A DNA stretch of 64,000 nt from Rhodobacter sp. SY28-1 (GCF_005222785.1 NZ_STGH01000002.1:930001-994000), one strand, 5' to 3'. Numbered from the stretch's first letter, positions 42,207-51,395 are shown. The notes: generated by a model not told the origin, from the sequence alone. Program-made: numbers and translations.

Positions 42207-45059
42207 TTGCCCTTCGTCGAACTCTCCGCACTCACCAACTTCACCTTCCTCACCGGGGCCTCCCACCCCGAGGAGATGATCCTGCGCGCGACCGAGATGG
42301 ACATGCCCGCCCTCGCCGTCGCCGACGTGAACTCCGTCGCCGGCATCGTCCGCGCCCATACCAAGGCGCGTGAGCTTGCCCGCGACGGCGGCCCGAAGAT
42401 CCGCCTGATCCCCGCCGCCCGCATCATCCTCACCGACGGCTTCCAGGTCACAGTCCTCCCCCGCAACCGCGCTGCCTGGGGCCGCCTCTGCCGCCTCCTC
42501 AGCCTCGGCCGCCTCCGCGCCGCAAAGGGCGACTGCACGCTTCACCTCCCCGACCTTCTGCAATGGGGCGAGGGGATGGAGATGCTCCTCCTCCCCCATG
42601 GCCAGCGCCTCACCCTGGCCGACGTCGGCACGACCGCCGAGCCAAGGCTCTGGCAGTCCCACGCCCGGCAGCTGGCGAAGCGCTTCCCCGGCCAGGTCAG
42701 CCTTGCGATGGCCCCGCGCTATGACGGGCAGGACGCGACCCGCTTCGAAAGCCTCACCCGGCACGCCAAGGCGCTGAACATCCCCACCGTGGCCACCGGC
42801 CTCCCCTTCCTCCACCACGGCAAGCGCCGCCGCCTCGCCGATGTCCTGACCGCGATCCGCCTGGGCGTCCCCGTCGACAAACTTGGCCGCCGGGCGCTGC
42901 CGAACAACGAAGGCCGCCTGCGGTCCCACACCGAAATGCTCCGCATCTTCGCGGGCCACGAAGCGGCGGTCCACCGCGCCGGAGAGATCGCCGCCCGCGC
43001 CACCTTCTCCCTGGACGAACTCCAGTATGAATACCCCTCCGAAGTGACAGGAGGCGAAAGCGCCGCCCAGCGCCTCGCGCGCCTTGCCGAAGCGGGGCTG
43101 CACTGGCGCTATCCCGAAGGCCCCCCGGATCGCGTCCGCGCCCAGATGGCCCACGAACTCGCCCTCATCTCCAAGCTGCGGTATGAGCCCTACTTCCTCA
43201 CCGTCCACGACATCGTCGACTTCGCCCGCAAACGCGGCATCCTCTGCCAAGGCCGGGGGTCCGCCGCCAATTCCGTCGTCTGCTACGCGTTGGGCGTGAC
43301 CTCCGTCTCGCCGGAAATCGGCACCATGGTCTTCGAACGCTTCATCTCCGAGGCGCGCAATGAGCCCCCCGACATCGACGTCGACTTCGAACACGAACGC
43401 CGGGAAGAGGTGATCCAGCACATCTACGAAAAATACGGCCGCCACCGCGCGGGGCTTTGCGCGACCGTCATCCACTACCGCGGCAAGCGCGCGGTGCGGG
43501 AAGTGGGCCGCGCCATGGGCCTGTCAGAGGACACCCTCGCTGCCATGTCCAGCCAGATCTGGGGCTGGGGCGGCCCGGGCGGGGTGACCGAAACGCGGCT
43601 CAAGGAAATCGGCCTCGACCCGACCGACCGCCGCCTCCGCCAGACCATGGCGCTGATCGACGAAATCCAGGGCTTCCCTCGGCACCTGTCGCAGCACGTC
43701 GGCGGCTTCATCATCACCGAGGGCCGCCTTGATGAACTCTGCCCCGTCGAAAACGCCACGATGGAGGATCGCACGGTGATCCCCTGGGACAAGGACGACA
43801 TCGACACGCTGAAGATCCTGAAGGTCGACATCCTGGCGCTGGGGATGCTCAGTTGCATCCGCAAGGCCTTCGACCTTCTCGACAAGCACCACCACCAGCA
43901 CTTCACGCTGGCGACGCTCCCGCCCGAGGACCCGGAGACCTACCGCATGCTCTGCCGGGCGGATTCCCTGGGCGTCTTTCAGGTGGAAAGCCGCGCCCAG
44001 ATGAACTTCCTGCCCCGGATGAAGCCGAAATGCTTCTACGACCTCGTCATCCAGGTCGCGATCATACGGCCCGGACCAATCCAGGGCGACATGGTGCACC
44101 CGTTCCTGCGGAGGCGAAACGGGCAGGAAAAGGTCAGCTTCCCCTCGGACGAGCTTGGTCGCGTCCTTGGCAAGACCCTCGGCGTGCCCCTCTTCCAGGA
44201 ACAGGCGATGCAGATCGCCATCGTCGGCGCGGGCTTCACGCCCGACGAGGCCGACCGCCTGCGCCGATCATTGGCCACCTTCAAGAAACATGGGTCAGTC
44301 AGCGAATTCCACGACCGCTTCATCGGCGGGATGCTGGCCAAGGGCTATGACGCGGATTTCGCCCGCCGCTGCTTTGCCCAGATCGAAGGCTTCGGCAGCT
44401 ACGGCTTCCCCGAAAGCCATGCGGCGAGCTTCGCACTCCTCGTCTATGCCAGCGCCTGGATCAAACGCCACCACCCCGGCATCTTCGCCTGCGCTCTCCT
44501 CAACTCCCAACCCATGGGCTTCTACGCCCCCGCACAGATCGTCCGCGATGCGCGAGAACATGGCGTGACCGTCCTGCCGCCCTGCATCCAGACCAGCCAC
44601 TGGGACAACCGGATGGAATGGCTCGACCGGCCCGATCGCGACCCGGGCAAACCACCGGAACTCGCGCTCCGCCTCGGCTTCCGCCAGGTCCGCGGGATCG
44701 CCGAGGAGGAGGCGCGCTGGATCACCGGGGCGCGCGGCAACGGCTATCAGACGGTCGAGGACGTCTGGCGCCGTGCCGGTGTCGCCCCCGCCACGCTGAC
44801 CCGCCTCGCCGAAGCCGACGCCTTCGCGGCCCTGGGCCTCTCCCGCCGCGATGCGCTCTGGTCCGCCGAGGCGCTGGCTGCAGGCGCGCCCCTGCCACTT
44901 TTCGCCGGGGATATGGACGGGGAGGGGATCACCGAGCCCGCCATCGCCTTCCGCGAGATGACCATGGGCGAGGCCGTGGTCGAAGACTACGTCGCGATGC
45001 GCCTGACGCTGCGATCCCACCCGATGGCGCTGCTGCGCCCCGCGCTCGACGCTGCCTGA
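42207..45059 (+). CDS. dnaE2: Error-prone DNA polymerase DnaE2 (ImuC), C-terminally short
   Basis: 950 residues from TTG 42207. The upstream ATG at 42171 overlaps the LexA box, so the start must be later, and LPFVELSALTNFTFLTGASHPEEM then matches the family N-terminus. PHP domain first; polymerase palm with NEPPDIDVDFEHERREEVIQ and the region LKVDILALGMLSCI; then GFGSYGFPESHAASFALLVYAS. Family members run to about 1,050-1,150 residues with an OB-fold after HPMALLRPAL; here a stop follows four residues later, and no OB-fold sequence is visible in the other plus-strand frames. Translesion synthesis in the SOS response. imuA and imuB, its usual partners, are absent from the window. Confidence 0.92.
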   Translation: MPFVELSALTNFTFLTGASHPEEMILRATEMDMPALAVADVNSVAGIVRAHTKARELARDGGPKIRLIPAARIILTDGFQVTVLPRNRAAWGRLCRLLSLGRLRAAKGDCTLHLPDLLQWGEGMEMLLLPHGQRLTLADVGTTAEPRLWQSHARQLAKRFPGQVSLAMAPRYDGQDATRFESLTRHAKALNIPTVATGLPFLHHGKRRRLADVLTAIRLGVPVDKLGRRALPNNEGRLRSHTEMLRIFAGHEAAVHRAGEIAARATFSLDELQYEYPSEVTGGESAAQRLARLAEAGLHWRYPEGPPDRVRAQMAHELALISKLRYEPYFLTVHDIVDFARKRGILCQGRGSAANSVVCYALGVTSVSPEIGTMVFERFISEARNEPPDIDVDFEHERREEVIQHIYEKYGRHRAGLCATVIHYRGKRAVREVGRAMGLSEDTLAAMSSQIWGWGGPGGVTETRLKEIGLDPTDRRLRQTMALIDEIQGFPRHLSQHVGGFIITEGRLDELCPVENATMEDRTVIPWDKDDIDTLKILKVDILALGMLSCIRKAFDLLDKHHHQHFTLATLPPEDPETYRMLCRADSLGVFQVESRAQMNFLPRMKPKCFYDLVIQVAIIRPGPIQGDMVHPFLRRRNGQEKVSFPSDELGRVLGKTLGVPLFQEQAMQIAIVGAGFTPDEADRLRRSLATFKKHGSVSEFHDRFIGGMLAKGYDADFARRCFAQIEGFGSYGFPESHAASFALLVYASAWIKRHHPGIFACALLNSQPMGFYAPAQIVRDAREHGVTVLPPCIQTSHWDNRMEWLDRPDRDPGKPPELALRLGFRQVRGIAEEEARWITGARGNGYQTVEDVWRRAGVAPATLTRLAEADAFAALGLSRRDALWSAEALAAGAPLPLFAGDMDGEGITEPAIAFREMTMGEAVVEDYVAMRLTLRSHPMALLRPALDAA

Positions 45060-45148
45060 ACAGGGAAGCCACCTCGGGGCCCATCGAGGGCCCGCTCGGC
45101 GGCGCATCCGCGGGTCTGTCGGATACCACTGCGCCCGTGGCCAATGTC
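45060..45148. other. Spacer between truncated dnaE2 and the repeat block
   Basis: No gene seen. This is where the missing C-terminal codons of dnaE2 would be expected; the sequence here does not encode an OB-fold in any frame examined. Confidence 0.4.
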
Positions 45149-45395
45149 GATGCCTCCGGCGGGAGTATTTGGGAAAAGAGCAAATGCAAGCCCAGGCCTG
45201 CTTTCTCGGACAATGCACCCCGGCGGTCGGCACCTCTTACAGTGCGAAGGGAGAGCTTCCCACGCCGCCGGGGCGACTTGCCCTTTTGCGGTCATCGGGA
45301 CTCCTCCCTGTACCGCCGGGAAAGACAACCGCAAAAGGGTAAAGAAACCTTCTAGTCCCTTGCTCTTTTCGACAAATACTCCCGCCGGAGGCATC
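45149..45395. repeat. Nested inverted-repeat block (247 bp)
   Basis: Outer arms of about 35 bp (45149-45183 and 45360-45395) contain GATGCCTCCGGCGGGAGTAT and differ at about two positions. Inside are CCCTTTTGCGGT / ACCGCAAAAGGG (45281-45292 and 45328-45339) and CCCCGGCGG / CCGCCGGGG (45218-45226 and 45265-45273). The CCTCCGGCGGG-AGTATTTG unit is a common intergenic element in Rhodobacteraceae. The block resembles a small non-coding mobile element (MITE) or two inverted copies of such a unit. Confidence 0.6.
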
Positions 45396-45555
45396 CGCCC
45401 TCTCCACCCTCACTCCCCGCCCCATCATCTTCCGCGGCAGCGCTGTCCGAGGGGTTCGATGCCCCGAGGACAGCTGCCCCGCTCAGGCAATGGCCTTTCC
45501 GCCCCGCCTGCGCTATCCCCGACCCGAAACCCCCAACCCAAGACTCCAGCCGCCG

Positions 45556-47733
45556 ATGACCCCCGCCTATCCACAGATCAAGGACCTCGTGCTGATCGGC
45601 GGCGGTCACAGCCACGCGCTGGTCCTCAGGATGTGGGCGATGTCCCCCCTGCCCGGCACCCGCCTCACACTCATCAATCCCGACCCCGCCGCGCCCTATA
45701 CAGGCATGCTCCCCGGCGTCATCGCCGGGCACTACCGGCGCGAGGAGCTGATGATCGACCTTGTCCGCCTCACCCGGTTCGCCGGTGCCCGCCTGATCCT
45801 CGACCGCGCCACCGGCATCGACCGCGACGCCCGGCTTGTCCACCTCGCGGGCCGCCCGCCCCTCCCCTACGACCTCGCCGCCATCGACATCGGCATCACC
45901 TCTGATCTGCCCGGCGCGCCCGCCACCATCGCCGCCAAGCCGCTCGGCCCCTACGCCGCCGCGTGGGAGACTTTCCTTACCGGCCGCCTGCCCAACCCCC
46001 GCATCACCATCCTGGGCGCGGGCCTTGGCGGGGTGGAGCTGGCCCTCGCCTCTTCCCACCGGTTGCAGGCCCTTGGCGCAGACGCACAAGTCACCCTGAT
46101 CGACCGCGCCGACCAGTTCCTGCCCGCCCTGTCGCGCAACGCCCGCACCAGCCTCGGCCGCTACCTCGCGCAGGCCGGGGTCACCCTGCGCCTTGGCACC
46201 GCCGTCACGGCAACCGACGCCACCTCCGTCACTCTCGCCAGCGGCGAAACCCTGCCCTCCGACTTCACCCTCACCGCGACCGGAGCCCGCCCGCATCCCT
46301 GGCTCGCGAACACCGGCCTCGACCACCAGGACGGCTTCCTCCTGACCGACGTCACCCTGCGCACCTCCGACCCGCTGATCTTCGCGTCCGGCGACTGTGC
46401 CACGATGACCGACGCCCCGCGCCCCAAGGCCGGAGTCTTCGCCGTCCGTGCCGCTCCGGTCCTTCTCCACAACCTCCGCGCCGCCCTGACCGGGAAACCG
46501 CTGAAACCCTTCCGCCCGCAGTCCGACTACCTGAAGCTCATCGCCCTGGGCGCCCAAACCGCGCTCGCCGAGAAATGGGGGCTCACCGCCACCGGCCCCC
46601 GGCTCTGGCGCCTCAAGGACCGGATCGACCGCCGCTTCATGGACCGCTTCGGCGCCTATCCGCAGATGCCCCGGCCCAAGGCCCCGACGGACGCCACCAA
46701 GGGCCTCGCCGCCCACCTGAACCAGCGCCCCCTCTGCGGCGGCTGCGGCGCGAAACTGGGCCCGGACGTCCTCTCCCAGGCCCTCGTCACCCTGCCCGCC
46801 CCCGCGCGCCTCGAGGTCCGCTCTGGCCCCGGCGACGATGCCGCGATCCTTGCCACCCCAAACGGGGCGCAGGTCCTCACCACCGACCACCTCCGCGCCT
46901 TCAGCCACGATCCCCGCCTGATGGCCCGGATCGCCGCGCTCCATGCGATGGGAGACGTCTGGGCGATGGGCGCCGAACCGCAGGTGGCCCTCGCCCAGAT
47001 CACCCTTCCACCCCTCGGCCCCGACCTCCAGACCCGCATGCTGGCCGAGATCATGGATCAGGCCGCGCAGACCTTCCGCGACGCCGGGGCCGACATCGTG
47101 GGCGGCCATTCCACCGAAGGGGCGGAACTGACCATCGGCTTCACCGTGACCGGCACCGCCACGCGCCCCATCGGCAAAGGCGGCGCGCAAGCGGGCGACG
47201 CGCTGATCCTGACGAAACCCCTCGGCTCCGGCACCATCCTCGCGGCCGAGATGGCGATGGCGCAGGTCCCTGGCCTCCTGATGGGCGAAATCTGGACCGC
47301 CTGCATCGGGCAGATGACCCGCGCGCAAGGGTCTGCGGCCACGATCCTTGCGCCCCATGCCCATGCCATGACCGATGTCACCGGCTTCGGTCTGGCAGGG
47401 CACCTGCTGGAAATACTCGACGCCTCACAGGTCGCCGCGACGATCCGGCTGGGCGACATCCCCCTGATGCCCGGTGCGGTGGAGCTTGCTCAGGCAGGCC
47501 AAGGCTCCTCGCTGCATCCGGCGAACCTGGCCGCCGTCAGCTGGCGGATGAGCGCGCCGGCGGACCCCCGCAGCGATCTTCTGTCCGATCCCCAGACTGC
47601 GGGCGGACTGCTTGCCGCTGTTCCGGCGGACCGCGCCAAGGATCTGATCTCCGCTCTCGGGGCTGCTGGCCATGATGCCGCAATTGTCGGGACGATCACC
47701 GCAGGCATACCGCACTTGACGGTTGTCGCCTGA
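45556..47733 (+). CDS. selD: NADH-dehydrogenase-like domain fused to selenide, water dikinase
   Basis: 725 residues from ATG 45556 (frame open to 45490). Residues 1-370 form an FAD/NAD(P)H-binding module of the NDH-2 type (DLVLIGGGHSHALVLRMW; ITILGAGLGGVELALA; PLIFASGDCATM). From about residue 380 comes a complete SelD: RPLCGGCGAKLGPDVL (catalytic Cys and Lys; cysteine, not selenocysteine), SGPGDDAAIL, LTTDHLRAF, MGDVWAMGAEPQVALAQ, GGHSTEGAELTIGF and TDVTGFGLAGHLLE. It makes selenophosphate; the fused oxidoreductase may supply reduced selenium. Convergent with mnmH, 4 bases apart. Confidence 0.94.
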   Translation: MTPAYPQIKDLVLIGGGHSHALVLRMWAMSPLPGTRLTLINPDPAAPYTGMLPGVIAGHYRREELMIDLVRLTRFAGARLILDRATGIDRDARLVHLAGRPPLPYDLAAIDIGITSDLPGAPATIAAKPLGPYAAAWETFLTGRLPNPRITILGAGLGGVELALASSHRLQALGADAQVTLIDRADQFLPALSRNARTSLGRYLAQAGVTLRLGTAVTATDATSVTLASGETLPSDFTLTATGARPHPWLANTGLDHQDGFLLTDVTLRTSDPLIFASGDCATMTDAPRPKAGVFAVRAAPVLLHNLRAALTGKPLKPFRPQSDYLKLIALGAQTALAEKWGLTATGPRLWRLKDRIDRRFMDRFGAYPQMPRPKAPTDATKGLAAHLNQRPLCGGCGAKLGPDVLSQALVTLPAPARLEVRSGPGDDAAILATPNGAQVLTTDHLRAFSHDPRLMARIAALHAMGDVWAMGAEPQVALAQITLPPLGPDLQTRMLAEIMDQAAQTFRDAGADIVGGHSTEGAELTIGFTVTGTATRPIGKGGAQAGDALILTKPLGSGTILAAEMAMAQVPGLLMGEIWTACIGQMTRAQGSAATILAPHAHAMTDVTGFGLAGHLLEILDASQVAATIRLGDIPLMPGAVELAQAGQGSSLHPANLAAVSWRMSAPADPRSDLLSDPQTAGGLLAAVPADRAKDLISALGAAGHDAAIVGTITAGIPHLTVVA

Positions 47734-47737
47734 CGTT

Positions 47738-48796
47738 TCAGCCCTTGGCCAAGGTCCTGATCGCCGCCGCGACCCGCTCGGCCACGCCGGGAAGGTCTGC
47801 GGCGGCAAGACTGTCCACCGCCAGTTCCGCGACCGGCACCGCCATCCGCGCCCGGTGCTTGCCATAGCGCGGATCATAGTGCCGCTCCATCAGGCTGTCA
47901 GCCAGCTCCGCATGGTCGCCCGCCGCCGCCAGCGCCAGCCAACCCTCGATCACCTCAGCCGCATGCATGGGTCGCAGAAGGCCCACCGTCGCCGCCAGCC
48001 GATCCGTCTCTGCCGTCAGGTCGGCATAGGCCCGCGCCAGATACTCCGCCCGCACGGACCTCGGGGCCGCGATCGACACGCGGGGGGCCGCAACCATCGC
48101 CTTCCAGATCTCCGGCGGCAGGCGGCAGTTGCCGATCTTGGAGCTTTCCGCCTCGACCACCACGGGCCGCGTCGGGTCAAGCCCCGCGAGGGCCAGCGCC
48201 AGCGCCCCCTCGAAAGCCTTCTGCGACGGCTGAACCCCGACGTTGCCGAACAAGGACCCGCGATGCCGCGCCAGCCCCTCAAGGTCGATCACCTGCACCC
48301 CGAACTGCGGCAGCAGGTTCAAGACCTCGGTCTTGGCCGATCCGGTATTGCCGTCCAGCACCACCACCGGCGCGCGGACCGGCGTGTCATAGACCTCGCG
48401 CACCACGAGGCTCCTCCAGGTCTTGTAGCCGCCGACCAGCGTTTCAACCCGCCAGCCGATCTGCCCAAGGATCGTCGCAAACGACCCCGACCGCTGCCCG
48501 CCCCGCCAGCAATAGACCAGAGGCCGCCAGCCCCCGCCCTTCTCGGCCAAAGGACCCTGCAGATGGATCGAGGCATTCTTCGCCACCAGCGCCGCCCCGA
48601 TCTTGCGCGCCGAAAACGGGCTGACCTGCTTGTAGATCGTACCCACCCGCGCCCGCTCCTCGTCGTCCAGCACGGGAAGCGAGACAGCCCCGGGCAGGTG
48701 ATCCTCGGCGTACTCCGCAGGGGCACGGACGTCGATGATGTCATCGAAGCCATGCGTCGCCAGATCGGTCAGAGAGGTCAGGGTGATTGCCATCAC
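47738..48796 (-). CDS. mnmH: tRNA 2-selenouridine synthase (rhodanese domain)
   Basis: 352 residues. N-terminal rhodanese domain (DIIDVRAPAEYAEDHLPGAVSLP) with the active cysteine in RPLVYCWRGGQRSGSFATIL, and a C-terminal P-loop domain VVLDGNTGSAKTEVLNLL followed by DLEGLARHRGSLFGN. It replaces sulfur with selenium in the wobble 2-thiouridine of tRNAs, via a geranylated intermediate. Paired convergently with selD, its selenophosphate source. No selA, selB or tRNA-Sec is in the window, so tRNA modification may be the main selenium use. Confidence 0.95.
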   Translation of the reverse strand: MMAITLTSLTDLATHGFDDIIDVRAPAEYAEDHLPGAVSLPVLDDEERARVGTIYKQVSPFSARKIGAALVAKNASIHLQGPLAEKGGGWRPLVYCWRGGQRSGSFATILGQIGWRVETLVGGYKTWRSLVVREVYDTPVRAPVVVLDGNTGSAKTEVLNLLPQFGVQVIDLEGLARHRGSLFGNVGVQPSQKAFEGALALALAGLDPTRPVVVEAESSKIGNCRLPPEIWKAMVAAPRVSIAAPRSVRAEYLARAYADLTAETDRLAATVGLLRPMHAAEVIEGWLALAAAGDHAELADSLMERHYDPRYGKHRARMAVPVAELAVDSLAAADLPGVAERVAAAIRTLAKG

Positions 48797-48881
48797 GAAA
48801 CTCTTACCGAACCCGGCGGAAAGGTGCCAGAGCGCGTGAAGCGCCGGATTTCCCCACTCGCCTTACGCCCGGGAAAGGCGC

Positions 48882-49499
48882 ATGATTCCATCCATGCGCA
48901 GCCTTGCCCTGATCCTGTCGCTTTGCACTACCGGCCCGGTCCTTGCAGGGTCGGAACCCTCGCGCCTGACCGAAGCCGCGCGCGATCAGGTCGGTGTGAC
49001 CGTGACCTACGATCCGGCCTATGTCAGTCTCGACTTCCCCGGCGGCGACCTGCCGCGTGACCGGGGCGTCTGCACCGATGTGGTGATCCGCGCGCTGCGC
49101 GACGGCTGGGGGATTGACCTGCAACTGGCCGTGAACCGCGACATGAAGGCCAATTTCGCCGCCTACCCGCCGCTCTGGGGCCTCAGCCGGACCGACCGCA
49201 ACATCGACCACCGCCGCGTGCCGAACCTGCAGACGCTGTTCAGTCGCGTCGGGGCCGAACAGCCCCTGGATGAACTTCCCGCGCCGTTCCTGCCCGGCGA
49301 CATCGTGACCTGGAAGCTGCCCGGCAACCTTGACCACATCGGCATCGTCTCGGACCAGCGGTCTGCGGACGGCACGCCGCTGATCCTGCACAACATCGGC
49401 CGGGGCGCGCAGGAGGAAGACATCCTGTTCGCCTACCCGATGACCGGCCACTACCGGATCGGCGCGGATGAGGCCGAAAAGCTTCGCTCTCTGCAGTAG
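48882..49499 (+). CDS. DUF1287 exported protein
   Basis: 205 residues from ATG 48882 (another ATG at 48894). Signal peptide around MRSLALILSLCTTGPVLAG. The mature protein follows DUF1287: VTYDPAYVSLDFPGGDLPRDRGVCTDVVIRALR, VNRDMKANFAAYP, RRVPNLQTLF, LPGDIVTWKLPGNLDHIGIVSD and LHNIGRGAQEEDILF. The Cys-His arrangement (GVCTD...LDHIGI...LHNIG) resembles NlpC/P60-like cysteine peptidases, so cell-wall cleavage is possible. Followed by a strong hairpin. Confidence 0.9.
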   Translation: MIPSMRSLALILSLCTTGPVLAGSEPSRLTEAARDQVGVTVTYDPAYVSLDFPGGDLPRDRGVCTDVVIRALRDGWGIDLQLAVNRDMKANFAAYPPLWGLSRTDRNIDHRRVPNLQTLFSRVGAEQPLDELPAPFLPGDIVTWKLPGNLDHIGIVSDQRSADGTPLILHNIGRGAQEEDILFAYPMTGHYRIGADEAEKLRSLQ

Positions 49500-49535
49500 G
49501 TCGCACCCGGCAACGGAATGCCTTCGCATGAAAAC

Positions 49536-49555
49536 GGGGGGCCAACCGGCCCCCC
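49536..49555. terminator. GC hairpin between convergent genes
   Basis: GGGGGGCC-AACC-GGCCCCCC is a perfect 8-bp stem between the DUF1287 and fasciclin genes, preceded by AAAA, which gives a T-run for the minus-strand transcript. Confidence 0.75.
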
Positions 49556-49581
49556 TCACTCGCAACTCACCAGACCTAGGG

Positions 49582-49992
49582 TCAGGCTGGCATCATCACC
49601 GTGTCGATGACGTGGATCACGCCGTTCGACGCGCCAAGATCGGCCGAACTGACCTTGGCCTTGCCGACATGGACCGACCCGTCCTTGCCGGTCACGGTGA
49701 CTTTCTCGCCACCCAAAGTAGCGATCTCGGACGACTTGCCGGTGAACTCCGACGCCATGTGCTTGCCCGAGACGACATGCAGTTTCAGGATGGCCGTCAG
49801 CTTGGCCTTGTTCGCAGGCAGGACCAGATCATCGACGGTCCCGGCGGGCAGCTTGGCGAAGGCTTCGTTCGAGGGGGCGAAGACCGTGAAAGGTCCGGTG
49901 CCGCCCAAGGCAGAGGTCAGGTTGGCCGCAGAAAGCGCGGTCACAAGTGTCGAGAAGGCCGGGTTACCGGCGGCAGTTTCAACAATGTTCAT
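49582..49992 (-). CDS. Fasciclin (FAS1) domain protein without a visible signal peptide
   Basis: 136 residues from ATG 49992, which follows AAAAGGACTTTC. One complete FAS1 domain: GPFTVFAPSNEAFAKLPAGTVDDLV, LKLHVVSGKHMASEF and GVIHVIDTVMMP. FAS1 proteins are normally secreted adhesion proteins; here neither this start nor the next upstream ATG (50028) gives a hydrophobic signal. It may be cytoplasmic or leave by another route. About 250 bases of AT-rich DNA with no gene lie upstream. Confidence 0.88.
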   Translation of the reverse strand: MNIVETAAGNPAFSTLVTALSAANLTSALGGTGPFTVFAPSNEAFAKLPAGTVDDLVLPANKAKLTAILKLHVVSGKHMASEFTGKSSEIATLGGEKVTVTGKDGSVHVGKAKVSSADLGASNGVIHVIDTVMMPA

Positions 49993-50243
49993 GAAAGTCC
50001 TTTTGTGCGGACGGATGGCCCGCTTCATTAGATATGGCGCCTTGGTCGGGCAATTGTAAGTGACACGCCCGGGTTTATTCAAAGGCGCATCACTATCGCG
50101 CCAAGGTTGTTTCGGGCGCTTGAGGGCGGTCGGGCGGAACCCGTGCGCCATAGTGATAGCAAATCCTAAGATTTCCCTAACATCCAAGACCAAGGTGTTA
50201 ATATTGAAGGCTTATCCGATTCTGTCCACCGTGGACACTTCCC

Positions 50244-51395
50244 TCAGAACCCGGCCTCCAGCCGGTCCACCAGCGCCGCCAGCATCCCTCGACACCGCTC
50301 GATCTGCTCCACCGAGACAAACTCGTCCGGCTTGTGCCCCTGCGCCATTGACCCAGGCCCGCAGATCACCGTCGGCACGCCCAGCCGGGCATCGAACAGC
50401 CCGCCTTCCGTCCCGAAGGCCACCTTCATCGTCCCGTTCGCCCCGGTCAGCCCCTTCACGAACCGCACCACCTCGGCGTCTGACGGCGTCCCGAGGCCCG
50501 GGTAGTCCCACAGCCGCTCCACCGTGATAGCCGCCTCCGGAAACTCGCCCCGCAAGGGCGCGACGATCGCCTCGGCCTCCGCTTCCAGCCGCCCGATCAA
50601 GCCCGCCACGTCCTCACCAGCAAGGGACCGGATCTCGAAATCCAGCACGGCATGGTTCGGCACGATGTTGACCTGCACCCCGCCCGACATCTTGCCCACA
50701 TGCAGCGTCGTGTAGGGCACGTCATAGTCCCCGTCCCGAAGCCCCGTCGCCGCGACCTCGGCCTGCACACGGCGCACCGCGCCCAGGAAATCCCCCGACA
50801 GATGCAGAGCGTTCAGCGCCAGCGGGGCCAGAGCCGAATGCCCCTCGCGCCCCCGGCAGGTTGCCCGAAGCGCGACCTTTCCCTTGTGCCCGGTCGCGAC
50901 CTGCATTCCCGTCGGTTCCCCCACGATGCAGAACCGGGGTTTGACCGGGGCCGCCGCCAGAAGGTCGATCAGCGACCGCACACCCATGCAGCCGATCTCC
51001 TCGTCATAGGACAGCGCCAGGTGCAGCGGCACCTTCAGCGGACGGCGCGCGGCCAGCAGCATCGCCTCCACCGCACAGGCCACGAACCCCTTCATGTCCG
51101 CCGCACCCCGCCCGTAATAACGGCCTCGCGCCTCGGTCAGCGCGAAGGGGGGCACGGTCCAGTCCTGCCCCTCGACCGGCACGACATCGGTATGGCCCGA
51201 CAGCATGACCCCACCCACCGCGCCGGGCCCGGTCGAGGCGAAAAGGTTCGCCTTGCCGCCGCCCGCATCCGGTACCAGCGTGACAGTCAGTCTGGCCGCT
51301 TCCAGCAGATCGCGGACATAGCCCATCAAAGCCATGTTCGGCCGATGGCTGACCGTGTCGAACGCCACAAGCTGCCCCAGTATCTCGCGCATCAT
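50244..51395 (-). CDS. argE: Acetylornithine deacetylase (M20 family)
   Basis: 383 residues from ATG 51395 behind GGGAGACG. M20 motifs: GGVMLSGHTDVVPVEGQDW (metal His and Asp), YGRGAADMKGFVA (bridging Asp), ALSYDEEIGCMGVRSLI (catalytic Glu-Glu), IVGEPTGMQVATGHKGK and VAFGTEGGLF with the final ligands in GPGSMAQGHKPDEFV. This pattern is the ArgE type. Removes acetyl from N-acetylornithine, though many alphaproteobacteria use ArgJ instead, so a related amide could be the real substrate. Confidence 0.9.
   Translation of the reverse strand: MMREILGQLVAFDTVSHRPNMALMGYVRDLLEAARLTVTLVPDAGGGKANLFASTGPGAVGGVMLSGHTDVVPVEGQDWTVPPFALTEARGRYYGRGAADMKGFVACAVEAMLLAARRPLKVPLHLALSYDEEIGCMGVRSLIDLLAAAPVKPRFCIVGEPTGMQVATGHKGKVALRATCRGREGHSALAPLALNALHLSGDFLGAVRRVQAEVAATGLRDGDYDVPYTTLHVGKMSGGVQVNIVPNHAVLDFEIRSLAGEDVAGLIGRLEAEAEAIVAPLRGEFPEAAITVERLWDYPGLGTPSDAEVVRFVKGLTGANGTMKVAFGTEGGLFDARLGVPTVICGPGSMAQGHKPDEFVSVEQIERCRGMLAALVDRLEAGF

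Noticed and set aside
42180-43475. 431-codon minus-strand frame opposite dnaE2
   Set aside because: Acidic, Gly-rich shadow of the polymerase.
44987-45394. 135-codon minus-strand frame covering the inverted-repeat block
   Set aside because: It spans the repeat arms and the end of dnaE2; composition follows the repeats and not a protein.
46700-46760. Selenocysteine codon in SelD
   Set aside because: The catalytic position in CGGCGAKLG is encoded by a cysteine codon, and there is no in-frame TGA.
45352-47403. 683-codon minus-strand frame opposite selD
   Set aside because: Gly/Glu/Arg-rich shadow of the selD fusion, which has full motifs on the plus strand.
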